From assembly GCA_004154925.1 (NCBI GenBank), contig QJNS01000160.1:1-64000 (forward strand): a stretch of 64,000 nucleotides of DNA. Direction: 5' to 3'. Below the pieces are notes generated by a model that saw only the letters and a list, made by a program, of their open reading frames with translations, did not search any database and had not been told where the DNA came from. A program made the translations under genes and the position numbers. This DNA comes from Monosporascus cannonballus. Taxonomy: Eukaryota > Ascomycota > Sordariomycetes > Xylariales. Within the stretch, counting starts at the first letter, position 1, and each line of letters opens with the position of its first letter. Positions 38,540 through 52,770 of this stretch are shown here, piece after piece.

Positions 38540-41500
38540 TAATTTTTTCCCCAAATTTTGCCTTTAAGAATTTGTTTTTAATAAACCTTTTCCCTTTAAA
38601 ATGTCGATTTACGTTATTAAAAACTATTATTAAGTTTTTTCGTTTACTATATAACGTTAAAATCTGCCTTTTATTTTTAACGATTTCAGTTTTAAAGTTA
38701 TACCGTATTTTCTATATTTTTTAAAAATTAAAAATGTAAAATAATAAAAAGTATTTCCAAATATAAGGCATATATTAAACGTAATTATTTTTGCGACAAT
38801 AATAAAATTCCTTTATTTTCTTGAAAAAATAATTATATTGAAAATTAATATTTAAAGCGCGAAAACAAATTTGTAAAAAAAAACGTTTTTTGGAATTATA
38901 AAAATATTATGAATAAAAAATAAATAAAATTATTATGCAATTAATTTGTTTTCAAAAATAAAAACCGTTTTTTATTCGAAAAAGGTTAAAATAATATAAT
39001 AGAAAATATAATTATTAAAAAAATAAAACAATAAAAATATTAAATATAGATTAACGCCGAAATTTTTTAACCGGTTTAATTTTTTCCTTTAAATTATTTA
39101 ATATTATTTAGTTATTAAATAAGCGTAATTGAAATATAATTATATCCGATAATTCCGTTATTGTTAATAAAAAGTCTTTAAAAAATATTAAATATTAATA
39201 AAATATTTAACGGATTTTTAAATATTTTTAAAATTTGAATATTTTTTTTATTTAATTAAATATTAAATAAATCCATTTTATTTTCGTATATTAAAAATAT
39301 TCCTTATTCTATATATTTATTTATTCTTTATTTTTGTATCGTTTTATATTATATATATTTTTATTATATTTATTAATAATTTAAACAAATTATAAAAAGC
39401 TAAATAAAATTTAACTTTTAATAAATATTTTAATTAATAATTGTTTTTTAGGTTTTTCTTAGCGATTTTATATAAGCCGATATATTTAAAATCGTATTTT
39501 TTATTTAATTTCTTTATTTAAATATTTCTTATAATAAGAGAAATTATTTCCCCTTTTTCGAAAACTGATATTTTTAATTCTTTTTGAATATAATATTTAT
39601 TTATTTAATTCCGTATAAATTTTAATTTTATTTTTATTTTTTAATATAATTATCGTAATTATTTTAATATAAAGATTATTTTGATATTAATTAAACCGTT
39701 ATTATATATTCTTTACATAAATCTTTAAAATAAATTTAAATTTATACTTATAAATATTATTTTAATATTTTTATAAAAATTAATCTTACAGATTAATTAT
39801 ATAATTAATAATAATTTATTTTAATTAATTTATTTGAAATTAATATAATATCGTAAATATATTTTTAAAATTTGATTTATTTATATATTTTATATATTTA
39901 TTTAAAATTTAAGCTAATTTATATTATAAAACTTGATTAAACTTTTAATATAAATATCGATTGTTTATTTAATTTCAATTTTATTAATAATTTACATATA
40001 ATAAAAATATATTTTAAAAAAATATATATTAATTAGTCCACATTTGTATTTTCGTAATATAATATAAAATAAAAAAAGTTATGAAATCGGTCGAAAATTA
40101 CGAAATTATTATCGTAAGATATTTTTATAATTAAATCTTTTAATATTAAAGGATTATAACATTATCAAATATAATTAAATATTATATTTATTTTATAAGT
40201 AATAATAATTATAAATTTCCGTATAATTTATATCGTTAAAATTTTATATTAATGCGAATATTGTATTATTATATAAACTTTTATATCGTTAATTTTATTT
40301 TTTAAAAAATATATATATTGAAATTATTTTACAAATTTATAAATCTTTAAATATTTATATAATGAATATTTAGCTAATTTACAAATTAAATATTTTTGAT
40401 ATTTTTTAATAATTTATATTTTAATTACTTAAATTTTTAATATATATTAAAAAGTATTCCTTAAATTATTATAATCAGTGGTAAATATAAATATCTTTTT
40501 AATATAGTATCGAAAATTATATGATTAATTATTTTTCCGAAATTTAATTTATTTATTTAAAAAATATATTTTACCGTTTTTTTAATTTTCTTTTTTAATA
40601 ATAATAAAATTAAAGGTTAATGATTATTTTACATATTTTAAAAATTATTTTATAGACTTTCTATTTATGATAAATTAAATACAATTTTAATAATTTATAT
40701 ATATTTCAACTTAATATGAATTTCTTTTTCAAAAATGCCTAAAATTTCGAAATATTGTAATATTAATTACAAATTCCTTATTTAAAATACCGTAATTAAA
40801 TTTAATTTCTTTTAATTTATACCTAAAACATATAATAAAATATAATTTACCTTTATTAATTTATCATTTAATTATTACGTTTAAAATATAATTTAAAATA
40901 TTAATTTTTAATTTAATAAAAGGGTTTATATTATATATAATTAATATAAATTTATTAATAATTATATTCTTAATATTTGAAAATCTTTTTTCTACATTTA
41001 ATTTTTTTTAAATTCTTTTTTGTAAAATTCGTTCAAAATATAATAATTTTGTTAAAATTCCCAATAAACTTTCTATAATAAGTAACGAATTTAATAAATA
41101 CTTATATTTCCTTAATTATTATGAACGTTTATTATTTTATAATTATAATAATTCCATAAAAAATTATTATAACATATTTTAAAATAATAATATATTTTAA
41201 ATAATTTATTTTCTATATATAAAATTAATTCTTTTTATATTAATAAATACTGTTATTTTTATATAATTTAAAAAACTTTATAAATGTATTTTACGTATAT
41301 TCTTTTTATTTTTTAAAAAATAAAAATATTATCGAAATCATAAATAATCAAAATATTAAGGTATTCTCGTAATACGTTATTAATTATTTTTTAGAAAATT
41401 ATTAATACGTTTATAAATTTTATTAATATAATTAAATATTTAAAAATATATATTTTATTTTAAAAATAAATTTTTATTTATATTCTTTCTTAATCTTAAT

Positions 41501-44371
41501 AAGCTTACATTTATTTTTAAAATCTAATCTTATAAATTATCTAATTCCGTAAAGTCGGTTTTTCATTTTTGTAATTAAAAAAATATTATTTAATTATTAA
41601 TAATTAATTATATATAATAAATTTTTATTTTTTTCTAAATACGAAAAACATACGGTATTTTATTAATAATTTCGAAAATTGAATTTACTTTTTTTGCAAC
41701 TGAATTTTTAGGTATTTTTTAAAAATACGTAATTCGATTTTATTAAAATTATAAATAAGGTAAAACTTTATCGACAATCTTTTTTAAGGATTATTTCATA
41801 ATCTTATTTATTATATTTTAATAATTTTATATCAAGTTCATTTTTACAAAATTATCCCTATTTATAATATTATAATAATTATATTATTTAAATTTTTTAA
41901 TTCTTAAAAGTATTATTTTTATTATTTAAATCATTATTTAAATATTTTAATTCTGCTTTAATAATAATAATAATACGCCGTATTTATTTTAATATTTATC
42001 TTTTTCTATATTTTGTTTTTTTTAAGTAAAACGGTTTTTATCGTATTTTTAAGTGTATATTTGTCGTTATTATCGATTAAATATTAAAATTTTAATTTAT
42101 TTTTTATTGATTAATAAAAAATAAAATAAACCTTATTTAGTTAATTCTTTTATTAATCAAAATTCCGTATTAACGTATTTATAGTAGTTTTAAAATTATA
42201 TTGTAATTTTTAAATTAAATAATATTGAAATTAACAGTTTAATATTAATTTTTAATAAAAATTTCGAAATAATTAATTTTGCGTATAAATATTTTATTAT
42301 CGTAAACAAATTCCTAATTTTCGGTATTCGTTATTACATAAGGTTTTTAGTTATATTTTTATAATAATTTAAATTTATTAATTACATTTGATTTAATATA
42401 ATTTTACTCAAAGGTCCGTAATTTATTATTATAATATATTAATATGTTTTAATTTGTATTTTTAAAATAATATAATTATTCACGTTTTTTATCGTTATAT
42501 TTAAAACCTCTTTAAGGAATTTCTTTTAAGTTTTTAAGGTTTCGTTGTTTTGTATCTTTTTTATATGTAAAACTTTTTTAAACTTTTCTTCCAATTTATT
42601 AAGTTTTATTTATGTTTTTTCGTTTAACGTATTAAGTTAATATATTTGTTATTATTATTAATATATTATTTCTTTCAGCCGTATTAATTATTTTTGATTT
42701 TGCTAAATTTTTTTATCGAATAAATTGTTTTTTTATATTTGCGATTATTTTTTATTATATGTCGTCCTAATTATTATTTTAGAGACGTTTTATATATTAA
42801 CGTGTTCTCTCTTTAATAACCTTTTTTATTCGAGATTTAAAATAAATATTAATTAAAAATAATGATGTATAATAATTTTCTAATAATATATTTTTATTAT
42901 ACGTTAAATTAAGTTGTTTTCCGTTTAATAATTATATTATTTATAAGAATTAAAAAAGTTTTTTTATAAATATTATTTTTTTTCGGGTTAATTTTCTGCC
43001 TTAATTAATTATTAAATATTTTTTAGTGTTATAGTTCGAAACTGTTGATCTTATTATTTATCGTTTTTATTATTTCATGTTTAATTTGGAAAATCGAATC
43101 CTTTATAGTATATATAAGTAATTTATTTGTAAATATATTATTTTTATTTTTCGTAATCGAGATATTCTCGTTGTCGACAATATATGATATATATTTTGCC
43201 ATATTAATCAAAAGTTTTGAAATAAATATTTGCCGTTTAATTGTAGTATTTACGTAATTATTTTTACAATACTTTTTATTATGTTCGTAATATTTATTAA
43301 ATTAGCTTTTTAACTTTTTGTATTTTTCGTTAAATTATTTCTTATAATAGTTTTTATGAAATCTTTTATTATAAACATAATATATATTTAATTTAAATTA
43401 TGTAAATAATTTTATTAATTGTTTTTAATTATTTTTAAATTATCTTTTTAATATAAGGATTTAATTATTTTATTATAATTTCTTAAGTTTTTTATGTATA
43501 TAAATTTTATATCTTATTTTGTTATAATTAAAATATTTAATTTAATTTTAATTTTATTTATAAGTAACGCCAAATTCCATATATTTTTATACCGTTTCGT
43601 AAGAAATAAGAAATATATGTTATTTTTTTCTCCTAGTTAAATTTATTATATTCCGAATATAAAATATATTATTTTTTATCTTATTAATTTTTAAACTGTC
43701 GATTATTAGTCTCAATTATTTTTATAATATATTAATTTAAAATAATTAATTGTTTAATACGAACAATTTTATTTTTCATATTATTTTTTAACTTTTTATA
43801 ACATATATCGATAAGGGCGTCGGTTTCGTTATTTCCTTATTCGGTCTTAACCGTAAAACTTTTAAAAATTACGGTATATTTAAATATAAATCTTTTTATC
43901 GAAATTTCAATAAATATTAAGCCGTAAATCGTTTTTTATTTGAATTATTAATATTATGGCGCATTTTGTTTTCTAAATTAATATAAAGTAAAGAAATTTT
44001 ACTAATACAATCTTTTTTATTTAATTTTTATATTTTTAAAATTGTTCTTATAATTTATTTAAATTAATTAATCGGATTTTCCGTCATATATATTTTTAAT
44101 TTTAGGATTATATTCCTTACATTATTAAAATTTAAAAAACGAAAATAAATACGTAGTTAAATTAAAAAGTTTTAAAAGTTATTTTTTTTATTATAAGGTC
44201 TCTGTTTTTTAAATTTTATGCAAGCGAAAAAGGTTTAGGCAAATAACGTAACCTTAATTGATCAAATTCTTTTTAATTCCTAAATTCGAACTTAAAGCTA
44301 TTAATTAATATTTTAATAATATTAAATATTATTTAAATTTTAACGGTATTATTAAATAAACATTTATAACG

Positions 44372-44765
44372 TATAATAGCTGAAAAATTTAATTAATTAA
44401 TAAATCTTAAGTTAACGAATTTATATTAACAAAAATATGATAAATATTTAAATAAATAATATAATAACCGTATTATACTTTTTAATACCTCATTATTACA
44501 AATAATTAATATTAACAAATATTACAAATTAAAATTATTTAAATTTTAAAATTAATAAATATTTTTATTTTTATTTTATTATATTAATTTATTATTAATA
44601 AGTTAATAATTTCACTTATTTATTTCTTATTAATGAATTAATAATCCGGTTTATTGGCTTATTATTAGTAAGTTGGTAATTTATTACGTAACTTGCCCTA
44701 CTGCGTATTTGTGGTTAGGTCGTGGCAGACCATTTCTGGCGACCGTGGCCCGTTGGGTCATGATA
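44372..44765 (-). repeat. Right LTR of element M (C type)
   Basis: Starts TATAATAGCTG and ends GGGTCATGATA; preceded without a break by a normal leader. Its right 100 bp (44690-44765) are little mutated. It matches the reverse complement of the P3 LTRs. Confidence 0.85.
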
Positions 44766-45770
44766 CGTAATACTTATTAAACTAGCTTTTTAGCTTTTTG
44801 TATTTTTCGTCGAATTTCTTGTTGTAATGGTCCCTGTTAAACCTTTTGTTATAGGCCTAATACATACTTCGCTTGGATTATATTCATAATTTTGCTATCG
44901 TTTTCTTAATTATTCCTAAATTGTTTTTCCGATATAGGGATCCAGTTATTCTATTATAGCTTTTTAGATTTTTTGTATTTGTAAACCTTATGTCCCATTT
45001 TGCCGTAATTAAAGCATTTAATCTAATTCTAGTTTTATCTGTGGGTAACGCCGAGTTCCATAGATTCTAACGTCGTTCTATAATAAATAAGGAGTGTGTT
45101 TCGTTTTTCCCCTGGTTAAACTTATTATATCCCAAACGTAAGACATATTATTTCTTTTTCTTTTGTCGTTTTTTAAACTGTCGATTATCAATCTTAATTA
45201 CTATTATAATATATTAATCCAGGGCAATTAATCGTTTAATCCGAATAACCTCATCCTTTATATTATCCTTTAACCTTTTGTAAAATATGTCGATAAAGGT
45301 ATCGGCTTTATCGTTTCCTTATTCTGGCTTAAACATAAAACTTTTAAAAGTTATGGCGTATTTGAATACGGGTCCTTTTTATCTGAATTGCAAACATGGC
45401 TAGGTTGTAAATTATTTTTTATCCGGATTACCGAAATTATTACGCATTTTATTTTCGAAATTTGTATAAAATAAAAAGATTTTATTAATAAAACCATTTT
45501 TATCCGGCTTTTTTACTTTTAAGAAATTTCTTGTAATACGTTCAAATTAATTAACTGCATTTCCCGATAGGCATGCTCCTATTACTAGGACCATATCCGC
45601 TAGGTTATTAAGGTCCAGGAAATAAAAGTAAATTCGTGCCTAAATTAAGAAAGTTTAAAAATTACCTTTCTCATCGTAAGATTCCGGCTTTTTGGGCTTT
45701 ATGCGGGCGAAAAAGGTTTGGGCAGATGGCGTAGCTCTAAATTGTTGAACTTTTTTTTCCAGCTCCCGAA
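44766..45770 (-). pseudogene. Gag region of element O, best-preserved copy, with zinc knuckle
   Basis: Clearly less RIP-mutated than the homologous gag of M (about 43286-44300). The minus strand reads KCFNYGKMGHKVYKYKK around 44974-45018, a CX2CX4HX4C nucleocapsid zinc knuckle in which two Cys have become Tyr (TGY to TAY). Upstream parts (FLKVKKPDKNGFINKIF, then FYTNFENKMR) fit a capsid-type Gag. It ends at the E3 insertion (TSD CCGAA). Confidence 0.8.
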
Positions 45771-46143
45771 TGTAACAAGCTATACGGTTTAACCAACTAT
45801 TAAACCTCAAGTCGACGGGTTTATGTTAACAAAAGTATCATGGGAATCTAAGCAATAAATACAATAATCTTGTTACGTTTCGTAATAACAAAAATACCTT
45901 AAATAATAAAATTATATTATAAAGTAAAATTATTTAAATTATAAAAATAATAAATATATATATCCTAATTCCTTTATTATTATTTATCTTTACTTAATAA
46001 AACGTTATTAAATAATTACTTAATATTATTTAGTCGTATTTAATTAAAATCTGCTAAATATTAATTACGTAACTCTAAATTAAAATAACTTTAAAATCTT
46101 AATTAGACCGTTTTCGTAAGCCCAACTGGCTTAAATTATAATA
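45771..46143 (-). repeat. 3' LTR of element E3
   Basis: Starts TGTAACAAGC and ends TTATAATA; preceded by CCGAA. Confidence 0.9.
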
Positions 46144-49100
46144 TAATTTCCCTTTTTCTTTAATTTTGCCTTTAATAAATGTTTTTAATAAGTTTTTTCT
46201 TAAATATTAACCCGCGTTATTAAAAACCGTCGTTAAATTCCTTTATCCACTATATAACGTCAAAATTTACTTTTTATCTTTAACGATTTCAATTTTGAAA
46301 TTTTACCGTATTTTTTATATTTTTCTAAAAGCTAAAAATACGAAATAATGGAAAAGGTTTCCAACTACAAAACATATATTAAACGTAATTATTTTTGCGA
46401 TAATAACAACGTTCTCTTATTTTCCTTAAAAAATTTTAATATCGAAAATTAACGTTTAAAATGCAAAAAAATACTTACTGAAAAACATTTCTTAAAATTA
46501 CAAAAACGTTTTTTGATTCGGAAAAAAATTAAAATAATATAATAAAAATTATAATTATTAGAAGAATTAAAGAAATAAAACGTTAAAAGCAGATTAACGC
46601 CGAAACTTTCTCAGCCGCCTTAACTTCTTCTCTTAAATTACCTAGTAATATTTAGCTATTAAAAAACGTTAATTAGGACATAATTATATCCGGTAATTCC
46701 GTTATTATTAAAAGAATTTTCAAAAAACGTTAAATGCGAATAAAATTCTTAATAAATTTCCAACTAAATATTTTCGAAATTTAAATAATTTTTTATTTAA
46801 TTAGGTACTAGGTAAATCCGTTTTATTTTCGCATATCGAAAATATTTTCCATTTTATATATTTATTCGTTTTTTAATTTTATATCGTTTTATACCGTATA
46901 TAATATAATTATATTTATTATTAATTCGAATAAAGAAATATAAAGAATTAAATGAAGCTTCATATTTAATAAAATTTCTAATTAATAATTATTTTTTAAG
47001 ATTTCTTTTAACAATTTTATATAAGTCGATATATTTAAAATTAAAATTTTTATTATATCCTTTTATTTAAATAGTTTTTATAATCAAAATCCCTTTTTTT
47101 CGAAAATTAATGTTTTTAAATCCTTTAAATTATAATATTTATTTATTTAATTCCGTACAAATTTTATTTTTATTTTTATTTGTTAATATAATTATGGTAA
47201 TTATTTTAACGTAAAAACTATTTTAATATTAATTCGACCGTTATTACGTATTTTTTTAAATTTCTGAATTAAAATTAAAATTTATATTTACAAATATTAT
47301 ATGAAAATCTTCGTAATAATTAACATTATAAACTAATTATATTATTAATAATTTGTTAGCCTAAGTTTTTGTTTATAAGTAATATAACATCGAAAATAAA
47401 GTTTTAGGATTTAATATGTTCGTGTTATGTATTTATTTATTTCAATTTTAAATACATAATATATATTTTAAATTGATTTATGCCATGAATATTTGCTACA
47501 ACTTTTACATAAATATTAATCATTTATTTAATATAATTTTTATTGATTATCCGTATATATTAAAAAGATATTTAAGAAAATATATATATTAATTATTCGG
47601 CTTTTATACCTTTATAATATAATAAAAAATAAAAGAATTTGGTAAATTAGGTAAAGATTTCGAAAATATCATTATAATTATTTTATTATTAATAATAATT
47701 ATAATTTTCCATATAATATATATTATCGAATTGTTACTTTAATATAAATACTATATTGTTATATAATTTTGTATATCGTTAATTGTATTTTAAGAAAAAA
47801 AATATATATATTATAATCGTTTTAAGAATTTATAAATCCTTAAATATTTATATAATTAATATTTGGATATTTTACGTATTAAATCTTTTAAAAACTTATT
47901 ATTATATTATTAAATTTTTTAATATATATCAAAAGGTACTGTCCGAATTATCGGAATCCGTTATAAACGTAAATATCTTTTTATAACAATATCGAAAATT
48001 ATATAATTAATTTAACCGATTTTTTTATAAAATTTAATCCTTTATTTAAAAGATTTGCTTTATTTTTTTTGATTTCTTTTTATAAATAATAATAAAATTA
48101 ACGTTTGCTAAACTCTTTAAATATTATAATTATTATTTTATTAATTTGCTCTTTATAATAAATTAAGTCATATTTTCATAATCCGTATATATTTTAATTT
48201 AATAAAACTTTCTTTTTAAGAAATACTTAAGTTTTCAAAATATTATATTAATAATTATAAAATTTTACTTCGATATTATAGTTAAATTCGGTTTCTTTTG
48301 ACTTGTGCAGAGAAGTGTGATACAATATAATTTAATTTAATTATATTATTATTTAATTATAATACCTAATACGGAATCCGCAATATCCGTTTTTCATTTA
48401 ATATAATCATTTAAATCATATATAATTAATATTAATTCGTTAATAATCGTATCCTTAATATCCTAAAATATTTTTTACATATTTAATATTTATTTAAATT
48501 TTTATTTGCTAAATTGTATTGAAGATTTACTTATCTTGCTAAAATTTCGAATAACCTTTTTATAATAAATAAAGAATTTAAGAAATATTTATATTGCCTT
48601 AATAAATTTTAATATTTGCTGTTTTATAATTATAACGAAATTTTTAAAATTTATTTTAATATATTTTAAAATATTAATATATTTTAAATATTTTATATTT
48701 TATTTATAAAAATAAATTTCTTTTACCTTAATAAATAATTTCGCGTTATATAAAACTTAAAAAACTTTATAAACGTATTTTGCTTATATTTATTTTAATT
48801 TTACAACAATAAAAATATCATCGAAATAATAAATAACGAAAATATTAAAGTATTTTCGTAATAAATAATAAATTATTCGTTAAGAAATTACTAATATTTT
48901 CCTAAACTTTGTTAATATAATCAAATATTTTAATATTTCGTATTTTATTTTAAAAATTATTTTTTATTTATATTTTTTCTAAACTTAATATAGTTATATT
49001 TATTTTTAAAATTAAATGTTATAAATTATTTGGTTCCGTAAAATTGGTTTTTCAGTTTTATAATTAAAAATAATAATATTTAATCTTTAATAATATTAAT

Positions 49101-51905
49101 ATTTAATTGTTAATAATTAACCATAGGTTATAAATTTCCATTTTTTTAAGTTACAAAAAATATAAGATATTTTACTAGTAATTTCGAAAATCGAATTTAT
49201 ATTTTACAGCCGATATTTTAAGTATTTTTTGAAAAAATATTATTCGTTTTCGTTAAAATTATAAATAAGGTAAAATTTCTTTAAAAATCCTTTTTTAAAA
49301 ATATTTCGTAATTTTATTTATTGTGTTTTAATAATTTCATATTAAGCTCCTTTTTGAAAAGCTGCTTATATCTATAATATTATAGTAATATATTAATTAC
49401 TTTTTATAATTCTTTAAAATATTATTCTTATTATTGCAAAGTATTATTTAATTACTTTAATTTCGTTTTAATAATAATAAAAATATATTATATTTTTTAA
49501 TATCCGTTCCTTTTTGTATATTTTATTCCTTTGAATAATACGGTATTATCGTATCCTTAAACTTATATTTATCGTTATTTTTAATTGGATATTAAAACTT
49601 TTTTTTGTTTATTAAAAAAATAAAACAAATATTTCTTAATTAATTTTATTATTAATTAAAATTCCAGATTAATATATTTATGATAATTTTAAAATCAAAT
49701 TGTAATTCCGAAATACAATAATATCGAAAATAATTATTTAATATTATTTTTTAATAAAAACTTCGAAATAATTAATTTTACATATAGTATTTCCGTTATC
49801 ATAAACGAATTCCTAACTTTTAATATTTATTAATATGTAAAATTTTAATTTATATTTTTATAATAATTTAAATTTATTAATTATATTTAATGAAATATAA
49901 TATTTGTTTAAATTTCCGTAATTTATTATTATAATATATTAATATGATTTAATTTATATATTTAACATAACAAGGTTATTAACATTTTTTATTATTATGT
50001 TTAAAACCTTTTTTAAAAATTCTTTTTAATTCCCTTGGGTTTCGTTATCTTGCGTCTCTTTTATAGGTACCCTGTTTTTTTAATTCCTGTTCGAATTTAT
50101 TAAACCTTATTTATATTTTTTCGTTTAACGCGTTAAGTTATTATATTTATTATTGTTGCCGGCATACTATTCCTTCAAATCGTATTAATTGCTCCTAATT
50201 TCTTTATAGTTTCTTTCCTTATTAAATAAATTGTTTTTTCATATTTACGACTGTATTCCAGTATGCGTTATCCTAGTTATCCTTTTAAGGATTTTTTATA
50301 AATTAACGTAGTTTTTTCTTAATAACTGTTTTTTTTTCTAAAAATCCATAATAAATATTAATTAAAAATAGAAATCCGGAATTAATTTTTAACAATGTTT
50401 TTTTACCGTATATTAGATTAACTGCTTTTTAAATTAATAATTATATTATTTATACTAATATAAAAAGTTTTTTTACAGGCATTATTTTTTTTCGCACTAA
50501 CTTTTTATTTTCGCCAATTATTAAATATTTTTTGTAACTATAATTCAAAAATATCGATATTATTATTTATCGTCCTTATTATTTTCGGTACGATTTGGAA
50601 AATTAAATCCCTTATAATACATATATATAATTCGTTCGCAAATATATTGTTTCCGTTTTTCGTAATCGGGATATTCTCGTCGTCGACAACATATAACGTA
50701 TATTTTGCCCTTTTAAGTAAGTATTTTAAAACAGGTTTTTTTCATATAATTCTGATATTTACGTAATTATCCTTATAATGCTTTTTATTATGTTCGTAAT
50801 ATTTATTAAGCCAGTTTTTTAGTTTTTTACATTTTTCGTTAAATATTTTATTATAATAATCCCTATTAAACCTTTTATTATAAACCTAATACATATTTGG
50901 CTCAAATTATGTTAATAACTTTAGTATCGTTTTTTTAATTATTTCTGGATTATTTTTTTGATATAGGGGTCTAATTAACCTATTATGGTTTTTTAGGTTT
51001 TTTATACTTATAAACTTTATATCCTATTTTGCCGCAATTAAAATATTTAATTTAGCTTGAATCTTATTTATGGGTAACGCCAAGTTCTATACATTCTAAC
51101 GCCGTTTTATAAGAAATAAAAAGGACGTTTCGTTTTTTCTCCTAGTTACATTTATTGTATCTCGAACCTAAAACATCTTATTCTTTTTTTTTGTTATTTT
51201 TAAACTGTCGATTATTAATCTTAATTAAATTTTATAATATACCGGTTTAGGGCAATTAATTATTTAATCTCAATATTTTTGTTTTTTAAATTATTTTTAA
51301 ACTTGTTATAACATATACTAATAAAAATACCGGCTTTAATATTGCTTTATTTTGTTTTAATCGCAAATATTTTAAAAGTTACAGCGTATTTAAATATAAA
51401 TTTTTTTATCGGAATTATAAAACCTATTAAGCCGTAAATCGTTCTTTATCCGGATTACCGAAATTATTGCGTATTTTATTTTCGAAATTGGTATAAAATG
51501 AAAAAGACTTATTAACAAAATTGTTTTATTCATTTTTTTTATTTTTAAAAACGTTTTTATAATAAGTTCAAATTAATTAATTAAATTCCCGGTTAAATAT
51601 ATTAAAATTATTAAAACTATATCCGTTTGGTTATTAAAATTTAAAAAGTAAAGGTAAATTCGTATCTAAATTAGGAAAATCTGAGAATTACCTTTTTTAT
51701 GGTCAGGTTCCGGCTTTTTGGGCTTTATACGGGGGAAAAAAGTTTGGGTAAATAACGTAACCTCAAGTTTTCGAATTCTTTTTTCTAATTCTCGAATTCG
51801 AGCCCAAAGTTATTAAATAAGGGTTTTTTAAATGTTAATTAATATTTTGATAATGTTAAATATGACTTAGAATTTAACGGTATTACTAAATAAAAATTTG
51901 TAACG

Positions 51906-52278
51906 TATAACGAGTTATACGGTTTAACTAATTATTGAACCTTAAGTTAACGAAGTTATATTAATAGGAATATCGTAGGAATTTAAATAATAAATATAAT
52001 AATTTTGTTATGTTTCGTAATGCCCAAAATGCTTTAAATAACGAAATTATATTGCAAATAAAAGTTTTTTAAATTATGGAAATAATAAACGTATATATTT
52101 TAATTCCTTTATTATGGCTTATTTCTGTTTAAAAAAGCTTTATTAAGTAATTATTTAGTATTTTTTAATCGTGCTCAGTTAAGACCTGTTGAGCATTAAT
52201 TACGTGACCCTGAATTAGCGCAACTTTGTGATCTTGGCTGGACCGTTTTCGCAGGCCCAGTTGGCTTGGGTTGTAACA
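51906..52278 (-). repeat. 5' LTR of element E3
   Basis: Starts TATAACGAG (RIP) and ends GGTTGTAACA, followed by CCGAA. The right 120 bp are almost free of RIP while the left part is heavily hit. Confidence 0.9.
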
Positions 52279-52392
52279 CCGAATTTGAGCCTAAAACTGC
52301 TAAATAAGGGTTTCCTAAGCGCTGGTCAATATTTTAATAACATTGAATATTGCTTAAAGTTTAACCGTACTATTGAACAAAAATTTGCAACG
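52279..52392 (-). other. Leader of element O
   Basis: A 114-bp copy of the untranslated leader also found left of the E3 5' LTR (about 51790-51905). Nearly RIP-free. It proves that E3 is inserted in the O leader and is not tandemly joined to it. Confidence 0.85.
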
Positions 52393-52765
52393 TATAACGA
52401 ACTATGCAGTTTTATTAATTATTAAACCTTAAGTCGACGAGTTTATATTAACAGGAATATCGTAAAAATCTAAATAATAAATATAGTAATTTTATTATAT
52501 TTTGTAATGCTAAAATTACTTTAAATAACGAAGTTATATTGCAAACTAAAGTTATTTAAATTATAAAAATAATAAACGTATATATTTTAATTCCTTTATT
52601 ACTGCTTATCTTTGTTCAGCATAGCCTTGCTAAGCGGTTGCTCAGTGTTACTTAGTCGTGCTTAATTGAGACCCGCTGAGCATTGATCACGTGACCCTGA
52701 ACTAGCGTAGCTTTGTGATCTTGGCTGGACCGTTTTCGCAGGCCCAGCTGGCTTGAGTTGTAACA
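52393..52765 (-). repeat. 5' LTR of element O
   Basis: 373 bp, ends GAGTTGTAACA, followed by TSD GTTAA. It has the least mutated right half of all B-type LTRs in the window. Confidence 0.92.
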
Positions 52766-52770
52766 GTTAA

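Larger units (their letters stand above)
38167..44765 (-). mobile_element. Hybrid Gypsy element M (B-type LTR left, C-type LTR right)
   Basis: Left LTR 38167-38539 is B type (373 bp). Right LTR 44372-44765 is C type (394 bp), matching the element P3 family and not B. The internal region (38540-44371, 5.8 kb) is continuous, with 3' pol on the left, RT near 41.3 kb (FDN in place of DD), and gag and leader on the right. Flanks differ (CCAAA left, CGTAA right), so there is no TSD, and O has lost the DNA between the two flanks. This fits recombination between two separate insertions in O, one of each LTR type. Confidence 0.75.
45771..52278 (-). mobile_element. Complete Ty3/Gypsy element E3 nested in the leader of O
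   Basis: Both LTRs are 373 bp (45771-46143 and 51906-52278). The TSD is CCGAA (45766-45770 and 52279-52283), and after it the O leader continues exactly where it stopped. Internal 5.76 kb on the minus strand: gag at the right, RT near 48.8 kb with intact YFDD (48817-48828), and the 3' end at the left. Stop codons abound throughout. Confidence 0.92.
34869..52765 (-). mobile_element. Ty3/Gypsy element O, carrier of two further insertions
   Basis: LTRs of equal length (373 bp: 34869-35241 and 52393-52765) and a perfect TSD, GTTAA (34864-34868 and 52766-52770). Surviving O sequence: 35242-38166 (3' end through RT), 44766-45770 (gag), 52279-52392 (leader). The segment between RT and gag, about 1.9 kb as judged from E3 (about 48926-50793), is missing, replaced by hybrid element M. 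Element E3 sits in the leader with its own TSD. The two LTRs of O differ strongly in RIP load: the left is saturated, the right nearly clean. Confidence 0.88.

Noticed and set aside
43029..43257. Opposed frames at 43029-43211 and 43045-43257
   Set aside because: The minus frame is the same P1-like scrap (compare 3885) in element M; the plus frame is its shadow.
38167..44765. M as a simple intact insertion
   Set aside because: The LTR types differ and the flanking 5-mers (CCAAA and CGTAA) do not match.
52228..52425. 65-codon frame across two LTRs
   Set aside because: It spans the E3 LTR end, O leader and O LTR start; not a gene.
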